NCBI RefSeq assembly: GCF_018598585.1
Contig: NZ_JAHESD010000047.1
Location: 1 to 48,393, forward strand
Reading direction: 5' to 3'
Length of the DNA stretch: 48,393 nt
Origin: Chryseosolibacter indicum
Lineage (GTDB): Bacteria > Bacteroidota > Bacteroidia > Cytophagales > Cyclobacteriaceae
The stretch's first letter is position 1; each line of letters begins with the position of its first letter. Shown here piece by piece: positions 9,369 to 17,864 of this stretch. The notes under the pieces are model-generated. The model did not search any database. It had not been told where the DNA came from and saw nothing but the letters and a program-made list of their open reading frames with translations. The position numbers and the translations under genes were made by a program.

Positions 9369-10508
9369 ATGCCTAAATATTCCCTTAAACAATTGATCAT
9401 TTATTTTCTTAAACTAGGAACTTGGGGATTCGGAGGACCTGTTGCGCTTGTAGGATATATGCACCGCGATCTTGTTGATGAAAAAAAGTGGATTAGTGAA
9501 GAAGACTACAAAGAAGGTTTGGCTCTATCTCAGCTTGCTCCTGGTCCTCTTGCAGCACAACTCTCAATCTATATTGGCTACATTCACTATAAAATTTTAG
9601 GTGCAACCTTGGTTGGCATCGCTTTCGTTATTCCCTCATTTCTCATGGTGCTTTGCATTGGCTACGCTTATGTGTCTTATGGAGGTTTGCCATGGATGCA
9701 AGCAATTTTCTATGGCGTGGGTGCAGCGGTAATCGGAATCATTGCTATCAGCACCTATAAACTGACGTCTAAAAGTATTGGTAAAGATAAGCTCATGTGG
9801 TTGATCTTTATTGTACTTGCTGTAACAACTTTCATAACAGAACAAGAAATTTTATGGCTCATTCTGCTAGGCGGATTTGTTATGTGGTTTGTTAAGGCAC
9901 CTCCAAAATGGTTAAGCAGTGGAGCTCAAGGAATATTACCGACTCTATTGGTACAGCTTCAACCCTTAACCGCAGAACATAAGCTAACACAGATTGCCTG
10001 GTTCTTTACCAAAGCTGGTGCTTTCGTATTTGGAAGCGGTCTCGCTATAGTTCCTTTTCTATATGGTGGTGTAGTGAAAGAATATCAGTGGCTAAACGAA
10101 CAACAATTTGTAGATGCAGTTGCAGTAGCAATGATAACACCAGGACCGGTAGTGATCACCGTGGGATTCATTGGCTATCTGACGGCTGGGTTCTGGGGCG
10201 CGGTAGTTGCAGCACTTGCGACTTTTATTCCATGTTATCTGTTCACAGTAATACCTGCCCCTTACTTTAAAAAATACGGAAAGCATCCCGGGATTAAAGC
10301 ATTTGTAGATGGAGTTTCTGCTGCAGCCATTGGAGCCATAGCTGGAGCTGTTTTAGTTCTAGGCAAACGAACATTGATAGATATTCCAACTAGTTTGATT
10401 GCAGAAGCATCCGCAGCTGCATTGTTCCAGTTGAAAAGATTACAAGAACCGTTCGTGATCCTTGGTGCAGCTCTTATCGGTATTTTGCTAAAAATATTGA
10501 TTCAGTAA
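9369..10508 (+). CDS. chrA: Chromate efflux transporter ChrA (CHR family, two-domain type)
   Basis: 379 aa integral membrane protein with two homologous halves, as in long-chain CHR proteins. The first half carries the GFGGP motif at residues 20-24 and APGP at 57-60. The second half repeats them as FGSGLAIVPFL and ITPGPVV. About ten hydrophobic segments are visible. Known members export chromate from the cytoplasm driven by the membrane potential. The upstream gene encodes the ChrB-AraC fusion, which supports chromate as substrate rather than sulfate. The 236-base gap between the two probably contains its own promoter. Convergent with the next gene. Confidence 0.93.
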   Translation: MPKYSLKQLIIYFLKLGTWGFGGPVALVGYMHRDLVDEKKWISEEDYKEGLALSQLAPGPLAAQLSIYIGYIHYKILGATLVGIAFVIPSFLMVLCIGYAYVSYGGLPWMQAIFYGVGAAVIGIIAISTYKLTSKSIGKDKLMWLIFIVLAVTTFITEQEILWLILLGGFVMWFVKAPPKWLSSGAQGILPTLLVQLQPLTAEHKLTQIAWFFTKAGAFVFGSGLAIVPFLYGGVVKEYQWLNEQQFVDAVAVAMITPGPVVITVGFIGYLTAGFWGAVVAALATFIPCYLFTVIPAPYFKKYGKHPGIKAFVDGVSAAAIGAIAGAVLVLGKRTLIDIPTSLIAEASAAALFQLKRLQEPFVILGAALIGILLKILIQ

Positions 10509-10583
10509 ATGCCTTCTTTCGAAGCGTCCTTAGAATATGATGGCACTTATCGAGGCGGCTCTGGATTAATTAAGAGAATAAAA

Positions 10584-11753
10584 CTACTTCACCCCTATTG
10601 CTTTCAGTGTTCGCCTCAGGAACTCGTCAAGTTTGTTGTTGTCCATCCAACGCACTACAATTAACAAGTCATGTTCCTGATCAATGAAGATGTAGTTGCC
10701 ACCAAAACCATTTGCGTAGTACATACTTTTGGGGGCTGACTTAAATGTACCTTCTTCGTTTGTCCACCACATATAGCCATAGCTCTTGTTGGGCACAGAT
10801 GGCTTTCTTGCCATATCAATCCATTGGCGGGAAATCAATTGTTTGTCTTTCCACTTTCCTTCGCGTAAGAATAACAATCCCAGTCGCGCCTGATCCATGG
10901 TGTTGATGAACAACCCGCCGCCGAAATGACCGCCACCACTTACAGATTGCATCATAATGCCATCGATGTTCACAAACGAATCATCATAGCCATACCAGCG
11001 CCATGTTGTAGACGCGCCGATAGGATCCATGATCTGATCTTTGAGCACCATGGGCAATGGTTTACGGAGTACGTGAAGCAACGAATATGCTAGCAGGTTT
11101 ACCCGAACATCATTGTATTCGAAGGTTGTTCCTGGTGTCAGCAATTTTCTATTGCGCCAGTTATCAACAGTGCCCTCACGGGGCGGGCGATCTGCCCAAT
11201 CGCAAATGCCGTGCAAACATCCATACCAGTCTGATGTCTGCTGTAACAGGTGCTCCCAGGTTACTTTGCTGTTGTGCTCCCCCTGAAAGGTACCATCCCA
11301 AACATAGCCACTAACAGGATCGTTAATATTACGAATCAAACCTCTGTCGTAGGCCAAGCCCGCTACTGTAGAAAGAACACTTTTTGTAACACTGAAGGTC
11401 ATGTCGACACGGTCTACCTCACCCCACTGTGCTATAATATATCCGTTCTTGATGATAACACCATTCGGCCCTCCCCTTTCTTTCATCGGCCCCAGAATCT
11501 TGTAATCCGGTTCCCGTACATAAGCTTTAAGGTTAGCAACACGCAAGTCTTTCTCTACGCTGTTCTCACTACTCTTGGCAAAGACTACCGCACTATCAAG
11601 CGATGCAGCATCTACCTTTAATTCTTTGGGAGACTTAGTTTGCCATGTAGCTTCAGGGTAGTACGGTTGTACTTTTTGTGCAATGGCAGGAGCAGACAAA
11701 AAAGTGACGGCTACTAGGGACCAGCGTATCAGTTTCTTCATATTGTCAGGCAA
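10584..11753 (-). CDS. Secreted beta-lactamase-fold serine hydrolase
   Basis: 389 aa. Member of the Beta-lactamase (class C / esterase / DD-peptidase-like) family. The nucleophile motif SxxK is SVTK at residues 121-124; a YN(D) motif follows at 213-215 (FEYNDVRVN); a C-terminal NGFGGNYIFID segment occupies the place of the third motif. An N-terminal signal peptide ends SAPAIAQ, so it acts in the periplasm or outside. The second Met (residue 5, MKKLIRW) is the better start because it gives a canonical signal peptide; it lies at 11741. Substrate cannot be predicted: family members include esterases, amidases and peptidases more often than true beta-lactamases. Monocistronic; about 310 bases separate it from the next start. 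Confidence 0.9.
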   Translation of the reverse strand: MPDNMKKLIRWSLVAVTFLSAPAIAQKVQPYYPEATWQTKSPKELKVDAASLDSAVVFAKSSENSVEKDLRVANLKAYVREPDYKILGPMKERGGPNGVIIKNGYIIAQWGEVDRVDMTFSVTKSVLSTVAGLAYDRGLIRNINDPVSGYVWDGTFQGEHNSKVTWEHLLQQTSDWYGCLHGICDWADRPPREGTVDNWRNRKLLTPGTTFEYNDVRVNLLAYSLLHVLRKPLPMVLKDQIMDPIGASTTWRWYGYDDSFVNIDGIMMQSVSGGGHFGGGLFINTMDQARLGLLFLREGKWKDKQLISRQWIDMARKPSVPNKSYGYMWWTNEEGTFKSAPKSMYYANGFGGNYIFIDQEHDLLIVVRWMDNNKLDEFLRRTLKAIGVK

Positions 11754-11947
11754 AACGTTATCATTAATTGTTGACTTATTCGGCTAAGTTAGTATTAAAT
11801 TATTCTTAGTAAAGCATTAACCCGTACCACCTTGATGGGCAAGTAATTCTCACCTCTCTCACATCCTCTTTAGTGTTACGTTATAATAGATTTTAGCAGT
11901 GCGTTCATTTTCCGACGTTTGGTTCTCTATAGCTCATCGGCCGCAAT

Positions 11948-12312
11948 TTAAGCAATGCGAAAAATTTTCTCCATCTTTCGCCCTTTTGCTAGTTCATCCA
12001 CTAGCTTATCCAAATACCTTACTTGTTGCGTTAACGGATCTTTAATTTCTTCTACTCTATACCCGCATATTACCCTGTAATCAGGTGAGTGTTTGGATTT
12101 ATTGATGCATTTTTAAAAAACGTCTCAAAGGTCACTTTTTCTTCGATGAGTTTATGAAGTTTTTTCTCATCATAACCTGTAAGCCATTCGATTACCTGAT
12201 GCAATTCTTCTTTTGTTCGCCCCTTCTTCTCAACCTTTGTTACATAATGGGGATATACAGAAGCAAAAGTCATTTTCGCTATTCGGTCATCGTGGCTATT
12301 TGTGCTTTTCAT
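11948..12312 (-). pseudogene. DUF2200 family protein, interrupted by a -1 frameshift
   Basis: The first 80 codons (ATG at 12312, stop at 12070) encode the N-terminal part of the DUF2200 family ([52 protein letters not shown]). Directly after THLITG the correct continuation [20 protein letters not shown], then [17 protein letters not shown], follows in another frame and stops at 11948. The break falls in a GGG run at 12073-12075, where one G is missing compared with the expected GGGG. The complete protein would be about 120 aa, the normal family length. Either a recent inactivation or a homopolymer error in the assembly; all other codons are intact, which favours a very recent event or an error. 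Function of the family is not known. Confidence 0.88.
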
Positions 12313-12481
12313 ACAACGACGTTTTTATGTATTATATTTAAGATCATTCTAATTGCCCCAGCTTTCATCTTTAAAAATGCAACAAAAGTTTGATTTCAAA
12401 AGATTAAATACCTAAAAAGAGTTGGATCAAAAAGATTATTAAAAGTAGAAAATGTAACTTTAGCCGCACATCCAATAAAAC

Positions 12482-13108
12482 ATGAAAAGTTTCTTAATGA
12501 TAACTGCACTGATTATTACATCACTTCTCTCTTTTGCAAGAGAAATTGATGGGGTAATCATTACCGATGGAAAAGCAAGGGATGTGACCTTCATTATCAA
12601 AGTGCCACTCCTCGCTAATGAGCCTAATTTTGAGCGCATCCAATTTAAAGTAAAGTATTATGACGGAAGCGGTAAGAAGAAAACTCTTCGTCCTGACGAC
12701 GCCGATGAAATCCGATTTAACTATTATGGTATGGAAGTACGGATGATCTCCTGCTTTAATACAATTGGTGCCGGAAGTCTGCTGATGAAAGCGCAAAAAA
12801 TATTTCTGAAGCTGGAAATAGATGGACCGTTAAGACTTTATAGGTACTACTATAGGCAGACCAATCCGGGATATTACGGGGGAGCAGGGGGCTATTCACC
12901 TGAAACCAGCTATGTGGTAGACAACTTAATCTTTCAGAAAGGTGATGGGCCCTTGAAACAACCCAGAGCGCTGGGGTGGAGAAAAGACATGCTCGAGTAT
13001 TTCACTGATTGTCCGGCTTTACGTGAGCGAATTGAAAGTAAAGAGCTGAGAAGAAAGGAAATAGAGGCCATCGTTATGTATTACAATCAGCATTGCGGGA
13101 GGAGATGA
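12482..13108 (+). CDS. Secreted hypothetical protein
   Basis: 208 aa. Residues 1-19 (MKSFLMITALIITSLLSFA) form a signal peptide. The mature part is beta-rich up to residue ~110, then contains a Tyr/Gly stretch (YRYYYRQTNPGYYGGAGGYS) and a C-terminal helical, charged region ending with YYNQHCGRR and a second Cys (TDCPAL), so a disulfide between C-terminal segments is possible. No known domain recognised. It stands alone, convergent with the alpha/beta hydrolase that follows, and has a TAACTTTA box at 12455 resembling a Bacteroidota -7 element. Confidence 0.75.
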   Translation: MKSFLMITALIITSLLSFAREIDGVIITDGKARDVTFIIKVPLLANEPNFERIQFKVKYYDGSGKKKTLRPDDADEIRFNYYGMEVRMISCFNTIGAGSLLMKAQKIFLKLEIDGPLRLYRYYYRQTNPGYYGGAGGYSPETSYVVDNLIFQKGDGPLKQPRALGWRKDMLEYFTDCPALRERIESKELRRKEIEAIVMYYNQHCGRR

Positions 13109-13154
13109 TTATTGTGCATCCATACATTTTAGAAATAATTGTAGTGCCTTTATT

Positions 13155-13736
13155 TCACAATAATTGAATATCCTTCGCTACAATTGACAAATCATTCTTA
13201 AGCTGGTGACCTCCACTTTCTATTTCCCGGACTATAGCATGTGGCATCTTCTTCTTGTAAAGTTCAAGATGATCGAATGGAACTTCTTCATCATCTCGGC
13301 AATGGTAAAGAAAAACAGGAACATTCTTTGGCAATTCGTCTGCAAAATCTGCTTTCAGCTTTAAACCTTGAACCCACTCCTCATCACCTTCCCAAAAGGG
13401 CGTAGCCATTAAAAAAATACCAAGGATCTTTTCGGCAATTTGATTTTCTGACAGACATTTTAAGAGCATTGAAGCGCCAAGCGAATGCGCTACCAGGATA
13501 ACATCATCATCAATGCTCACAATTTCATTGCTTATCTGTTTCAGCCATCCAAAATCCGACAGGTTCTCATCTGAGTGCAGATGAGGAAAATGTATTTTAT
13601 AGACAGATCCCAATTCTCCTTGCAAAGCGTCGACTAATTTGGCATCTTCTTCGTAGCCGTCATCACCGGCGCCTTGAATAAATAATATATGTTTATTATT
13701 GCCCATGCGTGTTACTTTTATACCCAAATGTTGCAA
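13155..13736 (-). CDS. Small alpha/beta hydrolase (RBBP9/YdeN-like)
   Basis: 193 aa. A minimal alpha/beta hydrolase with nucleophile elbow AHSLGAS (Ser85), acidic residue in HCRDDEEVP (Asp148 or 149) and His177 in SGGHQLKND, complete triad. The N-terminal strand HILFIQGAGDDGYE supplies the oxyanion loop. Size and the DDE(E)VP context match the RBBP9/YdeN serine hydrolase group; cytoplasmic, substrate unknown. The likely start is Met11 (MGNNKHILF, at 13706), since the first ten residues are unlike the family and precede the first beta strand. Two direct repeats ATGCGACA lie just upstream and may be a regulator site. Confidence 0.85.
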   Translation of the reverse strand: MQHLGIKVTRMGNNKHILFIQGAGDDGYEEDAKLVDALQGELGSVYKIHFPHLHSDENLSDFGWLKQISNEIVSIDDDVILVAHSLGASMLLKCLSENQIAEKILGIFLMATPFWEGDEEWVQGLKLKADFADELPKNVPVFLYHCRDDEEVPFDHLELYKKKMPHAIVREIESGGHQLKNDLSIVAKDIQLL

Positions 13737-13762
13737 ACATTAACATATTACTTACAGGGCAC

Positions 13763-13792
13763 ATGCGACAAATTATAGTGCCAGATGCGACA
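13763..13792. promoter_or_regulatory. Direct repeat ATGCGACA, two copies 22 bp apart
   Basis: ATGCGACA at 13763-13770 and 13785-13792, two helical turns apart, in the divergent region between the hydrolase (start 13706 or 13736) and the membrane protein at 13995. Such spacing is typical of AraC-type or response regulator sites. Which gene is controlled is not known. Confidence 0.35.
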
Positions 13793-13994
13793 GATGCTCA
13801 TAAAGCACTCTTACTCTTAACTTATTCCCAGCTATACAGGCTTGTGAAGCTTTTAAAAGGATGGTACGCCTGTTATCTCCGATCTTAGTTAATATCTCAT
13901 TTCAAGTTTGTTACACCATAATGCATAAGATCAATGATAGGTGAAATCAATTTTTTTTACTTCTTTATATCTTTAGTTTTATCAGCATAACACG

Positions 13995-14360
13995 ATGCAA
14001 AATTCAAAAGCCCTTGCAAAAGTTATTGGTCCAACACTAAGTGTGATGGCTGCAACAGAATGGATTAACCTTCACATTTGGTCGGACCCAGTACCTCAAC
14101 TAACATATTTAAATGGTGTTATTTTGTTTGCTGCAGGTATATATATCGTGCGAATCCATAACCAATGGGCGTTCAACTGGACTATTCTTATAACACTTAC
14201 AGGTTGGATAGGCATGGCAGTTGGCCTGTTCAGAATGGTCCTTCCTGAGGCAAAGCAAGCCGAGGGAGGTATAACAACCCTGTTCATGCTGAGCGTGCTC
14301 GCACTTGCCGGAATAATTATGGCTTATAAAGGATACTATAACCGAACTGAACCCGACTGA
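13995..14360 (+). CDS. Small four-helix membrane protein, unknown
   Basis: 121 aa with four hydrophobic segments at about residues 8-24, 38-56, 62-82 and 93-112, short loops and a charged C-terminus (YKGYYNRTEPD). No known family motif. Preceded by TATCTTTA at 13968-13975, a plausible Bacteroidota -7 element 20 bases before the ATG. It stands alone between a hydrolase on the opposite strand and the TetX-like gene, with which it converges. Confidence 0.7.
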   Translation: MQNSKALAKVIGPTLSVMAATEWINLHIWSDPVPQLTYLNGVILFAAGIYIVRIHNQWAFNWTILITLTGWIGMAVGLFRMVLPEAKQAEGGITTLFMLSVLALAGIIMAYKGYYNRTEPD

Positions 14361-14490
14361 AAAATCAGACAGGCGCATTCTCGCAATATAGCTATACACA
14401 AGCGGCTAATTGAACCGATACCACTTCTATTAAAGCACCCGTAGCGAAAGTCCGGAATGCCGTCTTTTTCAAAAGGAGTATTCAATTCGT

Positions 14491-15660
14491 TTAAGGCTGA
14501 GAAGCTATATTCCTATTCATAAATTTTTGAAAAGAAAAGTCAGGAAGCAAGATCTCGCTTTCGTTCTTGCTTGTTGCATATTGTGCTTCTGCTGTATAGT
14601 TAAACATTTGCTGCTCGTAGTCCTTTATTGCGTCTTCTATCGTTTCAAACTTTTCATTCGTTAAATTGTCCGATAAAATTAACGCATCCAATAACCCCGT
14701 ATTGACACCCTGTCCGGCAAATGGAGGCATTATATGAGCAGCATCTCCAATAAGCGTTATTGGCAACCGACGATTATTTTTCCAAGGTGAGCACAATGAT
14801 ATTTTCCTGGTGCGCCATAGGACAAAAGAAGAAGTTGCACGGAATAGTTGCTTATAGCACTCATGCCAGTGTGAGAACCTGTTTAAAAGAAAAGCAATAC
14901 TATGCTGCGTATCCTCAAAGTTTAGGGCATTTTCGAGACTATCATCCTCAGGCAGTTTAAAAATTACATTATAGCTTAACATGCTCCCATTCCTGGGGTT
15001 GGCAACCAACATATTTCCTTTGCTTGCAGTCATCAAAATGGTGTTGTTGCATGACTGGTAGAACGCTGGGCATTCCACTTCCGGTTGAAGTACATCGCCC
15101 TGTAAAATGAGCGACCCAGTATATTCAATTTCTGTATCTGTTACATATTTTCTCACCTTCGACATTCCACCATTGGCACCTATAACAAGGTCAGCCGTGA
15201 CATTGTTTTCATTTTCAAAATGCAGAAGCCACCTTCCGTCTTGTTCTTCAAGACGAGTAAATTTTCTGTCCCACACCACGGTACTATTTGTCAAGCTTTC
15301 AAGCAGCATCCTTCTTAAGTCATTTCTGTTAATCTCAGGGTTGTTATATTGATTTTCGCGTTCAGGCTTTTTTGAAAACAGCACATTCCCTTGTTCGTCA
15401 ACCACCGTTCTTCCCATAGGTACAGCCGTTGCATAGTAGCGGTCCAACAACCCCGCTTTTTTCAAGGCTTCCTGTCCTGACCCTTTGTGGAGATCAAGTG
15501 TACCTCCTGAAATTCTTGTTTGTGCATCTTTGTCTCTCTCGTAAACAGTTACATCTACTCCTTTTTGTTGCAGTAATATCGCCATGGTAAGACCTACTGG
15601 GCCCGCACCAATGATAGCTACTTTTTTATCCTTTAATATCATGTGTTTTATGTTCTTCAA
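14491..15660 (-). CDS. TetX-like FAD-dependent monooxygenase
   Basis: 389 aa, the same length as TetX (388 aa), and alignable from memory over its whole length: FAD-binding GxGxxG (IIGAGPVGLTM, ~residues 16-27), GGTLDLHKGSGQEALKKAGL, NPEINRNDLRRML, GDAAHIMPPFAGQGVN (FAD phosphate motif) and NYEQQMFNY. These flavoproteins hydroxylate small aromatic or polyketide substrates; TetX inactivates tetracyclines. Of the known tetracycline contacts, Gln192 is retained (LILQGDV), but Arg213 is replaced by Ile (NNTILM) and His234 by Ser (MLSYNV), so tetracycline is doubtful as substrate. Start could be Met7. Sits 29 bases downstream of an AraC regulator gene, most likely as one transcription unit. Confidence 0.92.
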   Translation of the reverse strand: MKNIKHMILKDKKVAIIGAGPVGLTMAILLQQKGVDVTVYERDKDAQTRISGGTLDLHKGSGQEALKKAGLLDRYYATAVPMGRTVVDEQGNVLFSKKPERENQYNNPEINRNDLRRMLLESLTNSTVVWDRKFTRLEEQDGRWLLHFENENNVTADLVIGANGGMSKVRKYVTDTEIEYTGSLILQGDVLQPEVECPAFYQSCNNTILMTASKGNMLVANPRNGSMLSYNVIFKLPEDDSLENALNFEDTQHSIAFLLNRFSHWHECYKQLFRATSSFVLWRTRKISLCSPWKNNRRLPITLIGDAAHIMPPFAGQGVNTGLLDALILSDNLTNEKFETIEDAIKDYEQQMFNYTAEAQYATSKNESEILLPDFSFQKFMNRNIASQP

Positions 15661-15689
15661 CTACGAACACAAAACTCTCAAATGTGACA

Positions 15690-16589
15690 CTAGTGGGCTT
15701 GTATAAACGCGACAAAATCGTGGGCTGCAGTCCATTTTTCCTTCTTTGCTTTTCGTGCGAATGCTCCAGGCGTAGTTCCGCTGTAGCGTTTGAATTCTCT
15801 GCTTAGATGAGATTGGTCTGTATAACCGAGTTCCTCTGCCAGGCCTGCAAGGTTGATATCCGGATGAAGCCATAAACGATTTCGAGCCTGCTCAAAGCGA
15901 ATAAGCGCAGACACATCTTTAACCGTATGACCTGATGATTGCTTGAAGTTCCTTTCCAAGGTACGTACAGTTGCGTGAGCAGCATCCGCTACCTCACTTA
16001 CGGGCAGAGTGCCATTTGCTTCTCTCATAGCAACACCCGCCTTAAACAGCATGGTGTCAGGAGCAATACGCAAGCGCATCTCAAGAAAATACTGTTTTAC
16101 CAGATCTAACGCCACGGTCATGCTCCCTGTGTCAACATGTTCCGCCAACGCGGATTGAAGCCCGGTGATTGGATGTTCGAAGATATACACTGTGTCTTTG
16201 CCAGAGGGTAACCCTAGCAAATCGAACACAGTCCATGGATAGCACCTAACACCAATCACTTGAAAGGTACTCTTCGCATAAAAAATAACTGGCTTATTAA
16301 GCAGACCTAACAAAAACGGTGAAGGCAATGGACGCAATACCCCATTGTAAGAAACACTACAGGAGCTTCCGAAATAGAAAATAATTTCAGCATAGCCATC
16401 AGGCACCACCTCAAAACCCATTTCCTCCTCACCTAACTCTCTTCTGTCGTACCAAAAGCATTTGATGGTATCCCGCAAGGTTTCAGGAGGTTCAATTTCT
16501 TGGTGCTGATGCATGTTGAAAGATAGTGAATCTCGATTACTTATAGAAGAAGTAAGGAAAGAGCCAAACACTGATATGTATATCAACAA
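15690..16589 (-). CDS. AraC family transcriptional regulator (DUF6597 type)
   Basis: 299 aa as the longest frame, but the first 25 residues are unlike the family and the natural start is Met26 (MHQHQEIEPPETLRDTIKCF, at 16514). N-terminal half is the cupin-like DUF6597 sensor (VVPDGYAEIIFYFG, VIGVRCYPW). C-terminal ~110 residues are the AraC double HTH (ADAAHATVRTLERNFKQSSG, EELGYTDQSHLSREFKRYSG then TTPGAF). It precedes the TetX-like gene by 29 bases on the same strand and probably regulates it and itself. Ligand unknown. Confidence 0.9.
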   Translation of the reverse strand: MLIYISVFGSFLTSSISNRDSLSFNMHQHQEIEPPETLRDTIKCFWYDRRELGEEEMGFEVVPDGYAEIIFYFGSSCSVSYNGVLRPLPSPFLLGLLNKPVIFYAKSTFQVIGVRCYPWTVFDLLGLPSGKDTVYIFEHPITGLQSALAEHVDTGSMTVALDLVKQYFLEMRLRIAPDTMLFKAGVAMREANGTLPVSEVADAAHATVRTLERNFKQSSGHTVKDVSALIRFEQARNRLWLHPDINLAGLAEELGYTDQSHLSREFKRYSGTTPGAFARKAKKEKWTAAHDFVAFIQAH

Positions 16590-16616
16590 TATGCACTTAG
16601 TTCGTTAAAGTACTTT

Positions 16617-16735
16617 TCTTTTGGCGCTGCCGCCCCCCAACCCACTCGCCACTTCTACGGCCGGGTACCGCTATACTCCTTGTGCTTGTGCGCAACGCCA
16701 GCGCCTCTTCCCGGTGTCGCTTCCAGACCTTACTA
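16617..16735. other. GC-rich intergenic island without coding signal
   Basis: About 115 bases visibly richer in G+C than everything around (for example GCCGCCCCCCAACCCACTCG at about 16629). No open frame of coding character. Could be a structured RNA, a remnant of an inserted element, or part of a repeat whose other copies are outside the window. Confidence 0.4.
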
Positions 16736-16740
16736 ATGAA

Positions 16741-16773
16741 CATCAGAGCCCAGGGAAAACCAGGGCTCTGATG
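16741..16773 (-). terminator. Terminator-like hairpin after the lipoprotein gene
   Basis: Perfect 11-bp stem CATCAGAGCCC / GGGCTCTGATG with an 11-base loop, 25 bases after the stop at 16799 on the minus strand. No clear T-run follows, so it may end transcription poorly or protect the 3' end. The same CATCAGAG arm starts the hairpin at 32643. Confidence 0.5.
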
Positions 16774-16798
16774 CAAAATTGGTAAACCTTTTATTTTC

Positions 16799-17440
16799 CT
16801 ATTGAACCGCTATAGCACCACACAAGTTAACAGGGTACTCAGAGTCTATATCTACAACCATAGGTACACAACGCGCATTAACAATAACTTTTCCATGCCA
16901 TTCAATTTTACAAGTTCCACCTGTAAATGACTGGATGTTTCTTGTAACTGTGGTAAACTTACCTCCGCCATACCTTGGCAAGGAAATAGTGGTAACCCTA
17001 CCTGCACAGGCAGGCTGTAGAACAGTGAAGTTACTACCATCACCATATACCACAAAACCATCCGGATAGCAGGCTCCAGGAGTATAATATGCACATGTTA
17101 CAGGCCATTCTCCTTGTATACCATTTTTGAGGTCTCTTGGATTAGGGCCATAAAACCATACTGGCGTACCAGCGAAGTTTCCATGCCAACGTCCATCACC
17201 ATTCCAGGTTAATTCGGTACCAACTGAAGTACCTCCACCTGTGCTTCCTCCACCGCCTCCAGTTCCTCCTGGATCGCCAGGACGCCGTGCGTTAGAGCTT
17301 TCATCTGCTTTGGCATTTTCTTCCGACTCTTGTTCTGTCTCCGCTGGAGAAGGAACAACTTGATTTTCGTTGCATGAAACAATTGAGAATAGTACAATAA
17401 GGAAAAGAACTATTCCTTTTGTGAGGGTAATTTTTTTCAT
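16799..17440 (-). CDS. Lipoprotein with Gly-rich linker, unknown function
   Basis: 213 aa. SPII signal with lipobox SIVSC (lipidated Cys23), followed by an acidic Glu-rich segment and a Gly/Ser-rich linker at about residues 55-72 (PGGTGGGGGSTGGGT), then a ~140-residue globular domain containing four Cys before the end (TCAYY, GACYP, PACAG, TCKIE, RCVP, NLCG: six in total), which suggests disulfides. The linker places the domain away from the membrane, probably at the cell surface. No known fold recognised. Monocistronic; followed by a strong hairpin. Confidence 0.8.
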   Translation of the reverse strand: MKKITLTKGIVLFLIVLFSIVSCNENQVVPSPAETEQESEENAKADESSNARRPGDPGGTGGGGGSTGGGTSVGTELTWNGDGRWHGNFAGTPVWFYGPNPRDLKNGIQGEWPVTCAYYTPGACYPDGFVVYGDGSNFTVLQPACAGRVTTISLPRYGGGKFTTVTRNIQSFTGGTCKIEWHGKVIVNARCVPMVVDIDSEYPVNLCGAIAVQ

Positions 17441-17864
17441 TCGGGTATCTTTTAAATTTGTATTGTAAATTTAAAAGATTGCTTTAAAAACACAACACCT
17501 AGATACATTTCAATCTCAGGTCTAGCAACTTGGATAACTGAATTAGTCATAACGAAATAGCGAAGTTTCTTCTCATCTTCCCCCTATCCTTTATAAGCAA
17601 GAGATTGCTTCATGCAAACATACTTTCGATGAGTGAGTTCCCCGGCATACTTTCGCAAAGGTGTAATGACGCTGCTCTAAAAGTGGCACTTGGTTCCGAC
17701 GTCTGGCGAAAAATGGGTGCTGGCAGTATGAAGGCTTCCCTTCAGCCAAAGTGCATGCATAACTGATGACGAACCTTCACAGCACGTGATATCGAGCCTG
17801 CATGCGTAAACCATTGCACTACGCTTACTGTGAATTTCGGAACGACTTAATTTAACTACGCGTG
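17441..17864. other. Intergenic region, nothing recognised
   Basis: About 420 bases. Promoter of the lipoprotein gene must lie at its left end. No hairpin, repeat copy or coding frame stands out. Confidence 0.4.

Noticed and set aside
10584-11753. True beta-lactamase conferring resistance
   Set aside because: The SxxK/YN motifs define a broad serine hydrolase family; nothing points to beta-lactam hydrolysis.
13108-13164. ATTATTGTG / CACAATAAT inverted repeat as bidirectional terminator
   Set aside because: The loop is about 40 bases and the stem AT-rich, so it is a weak hairpin.
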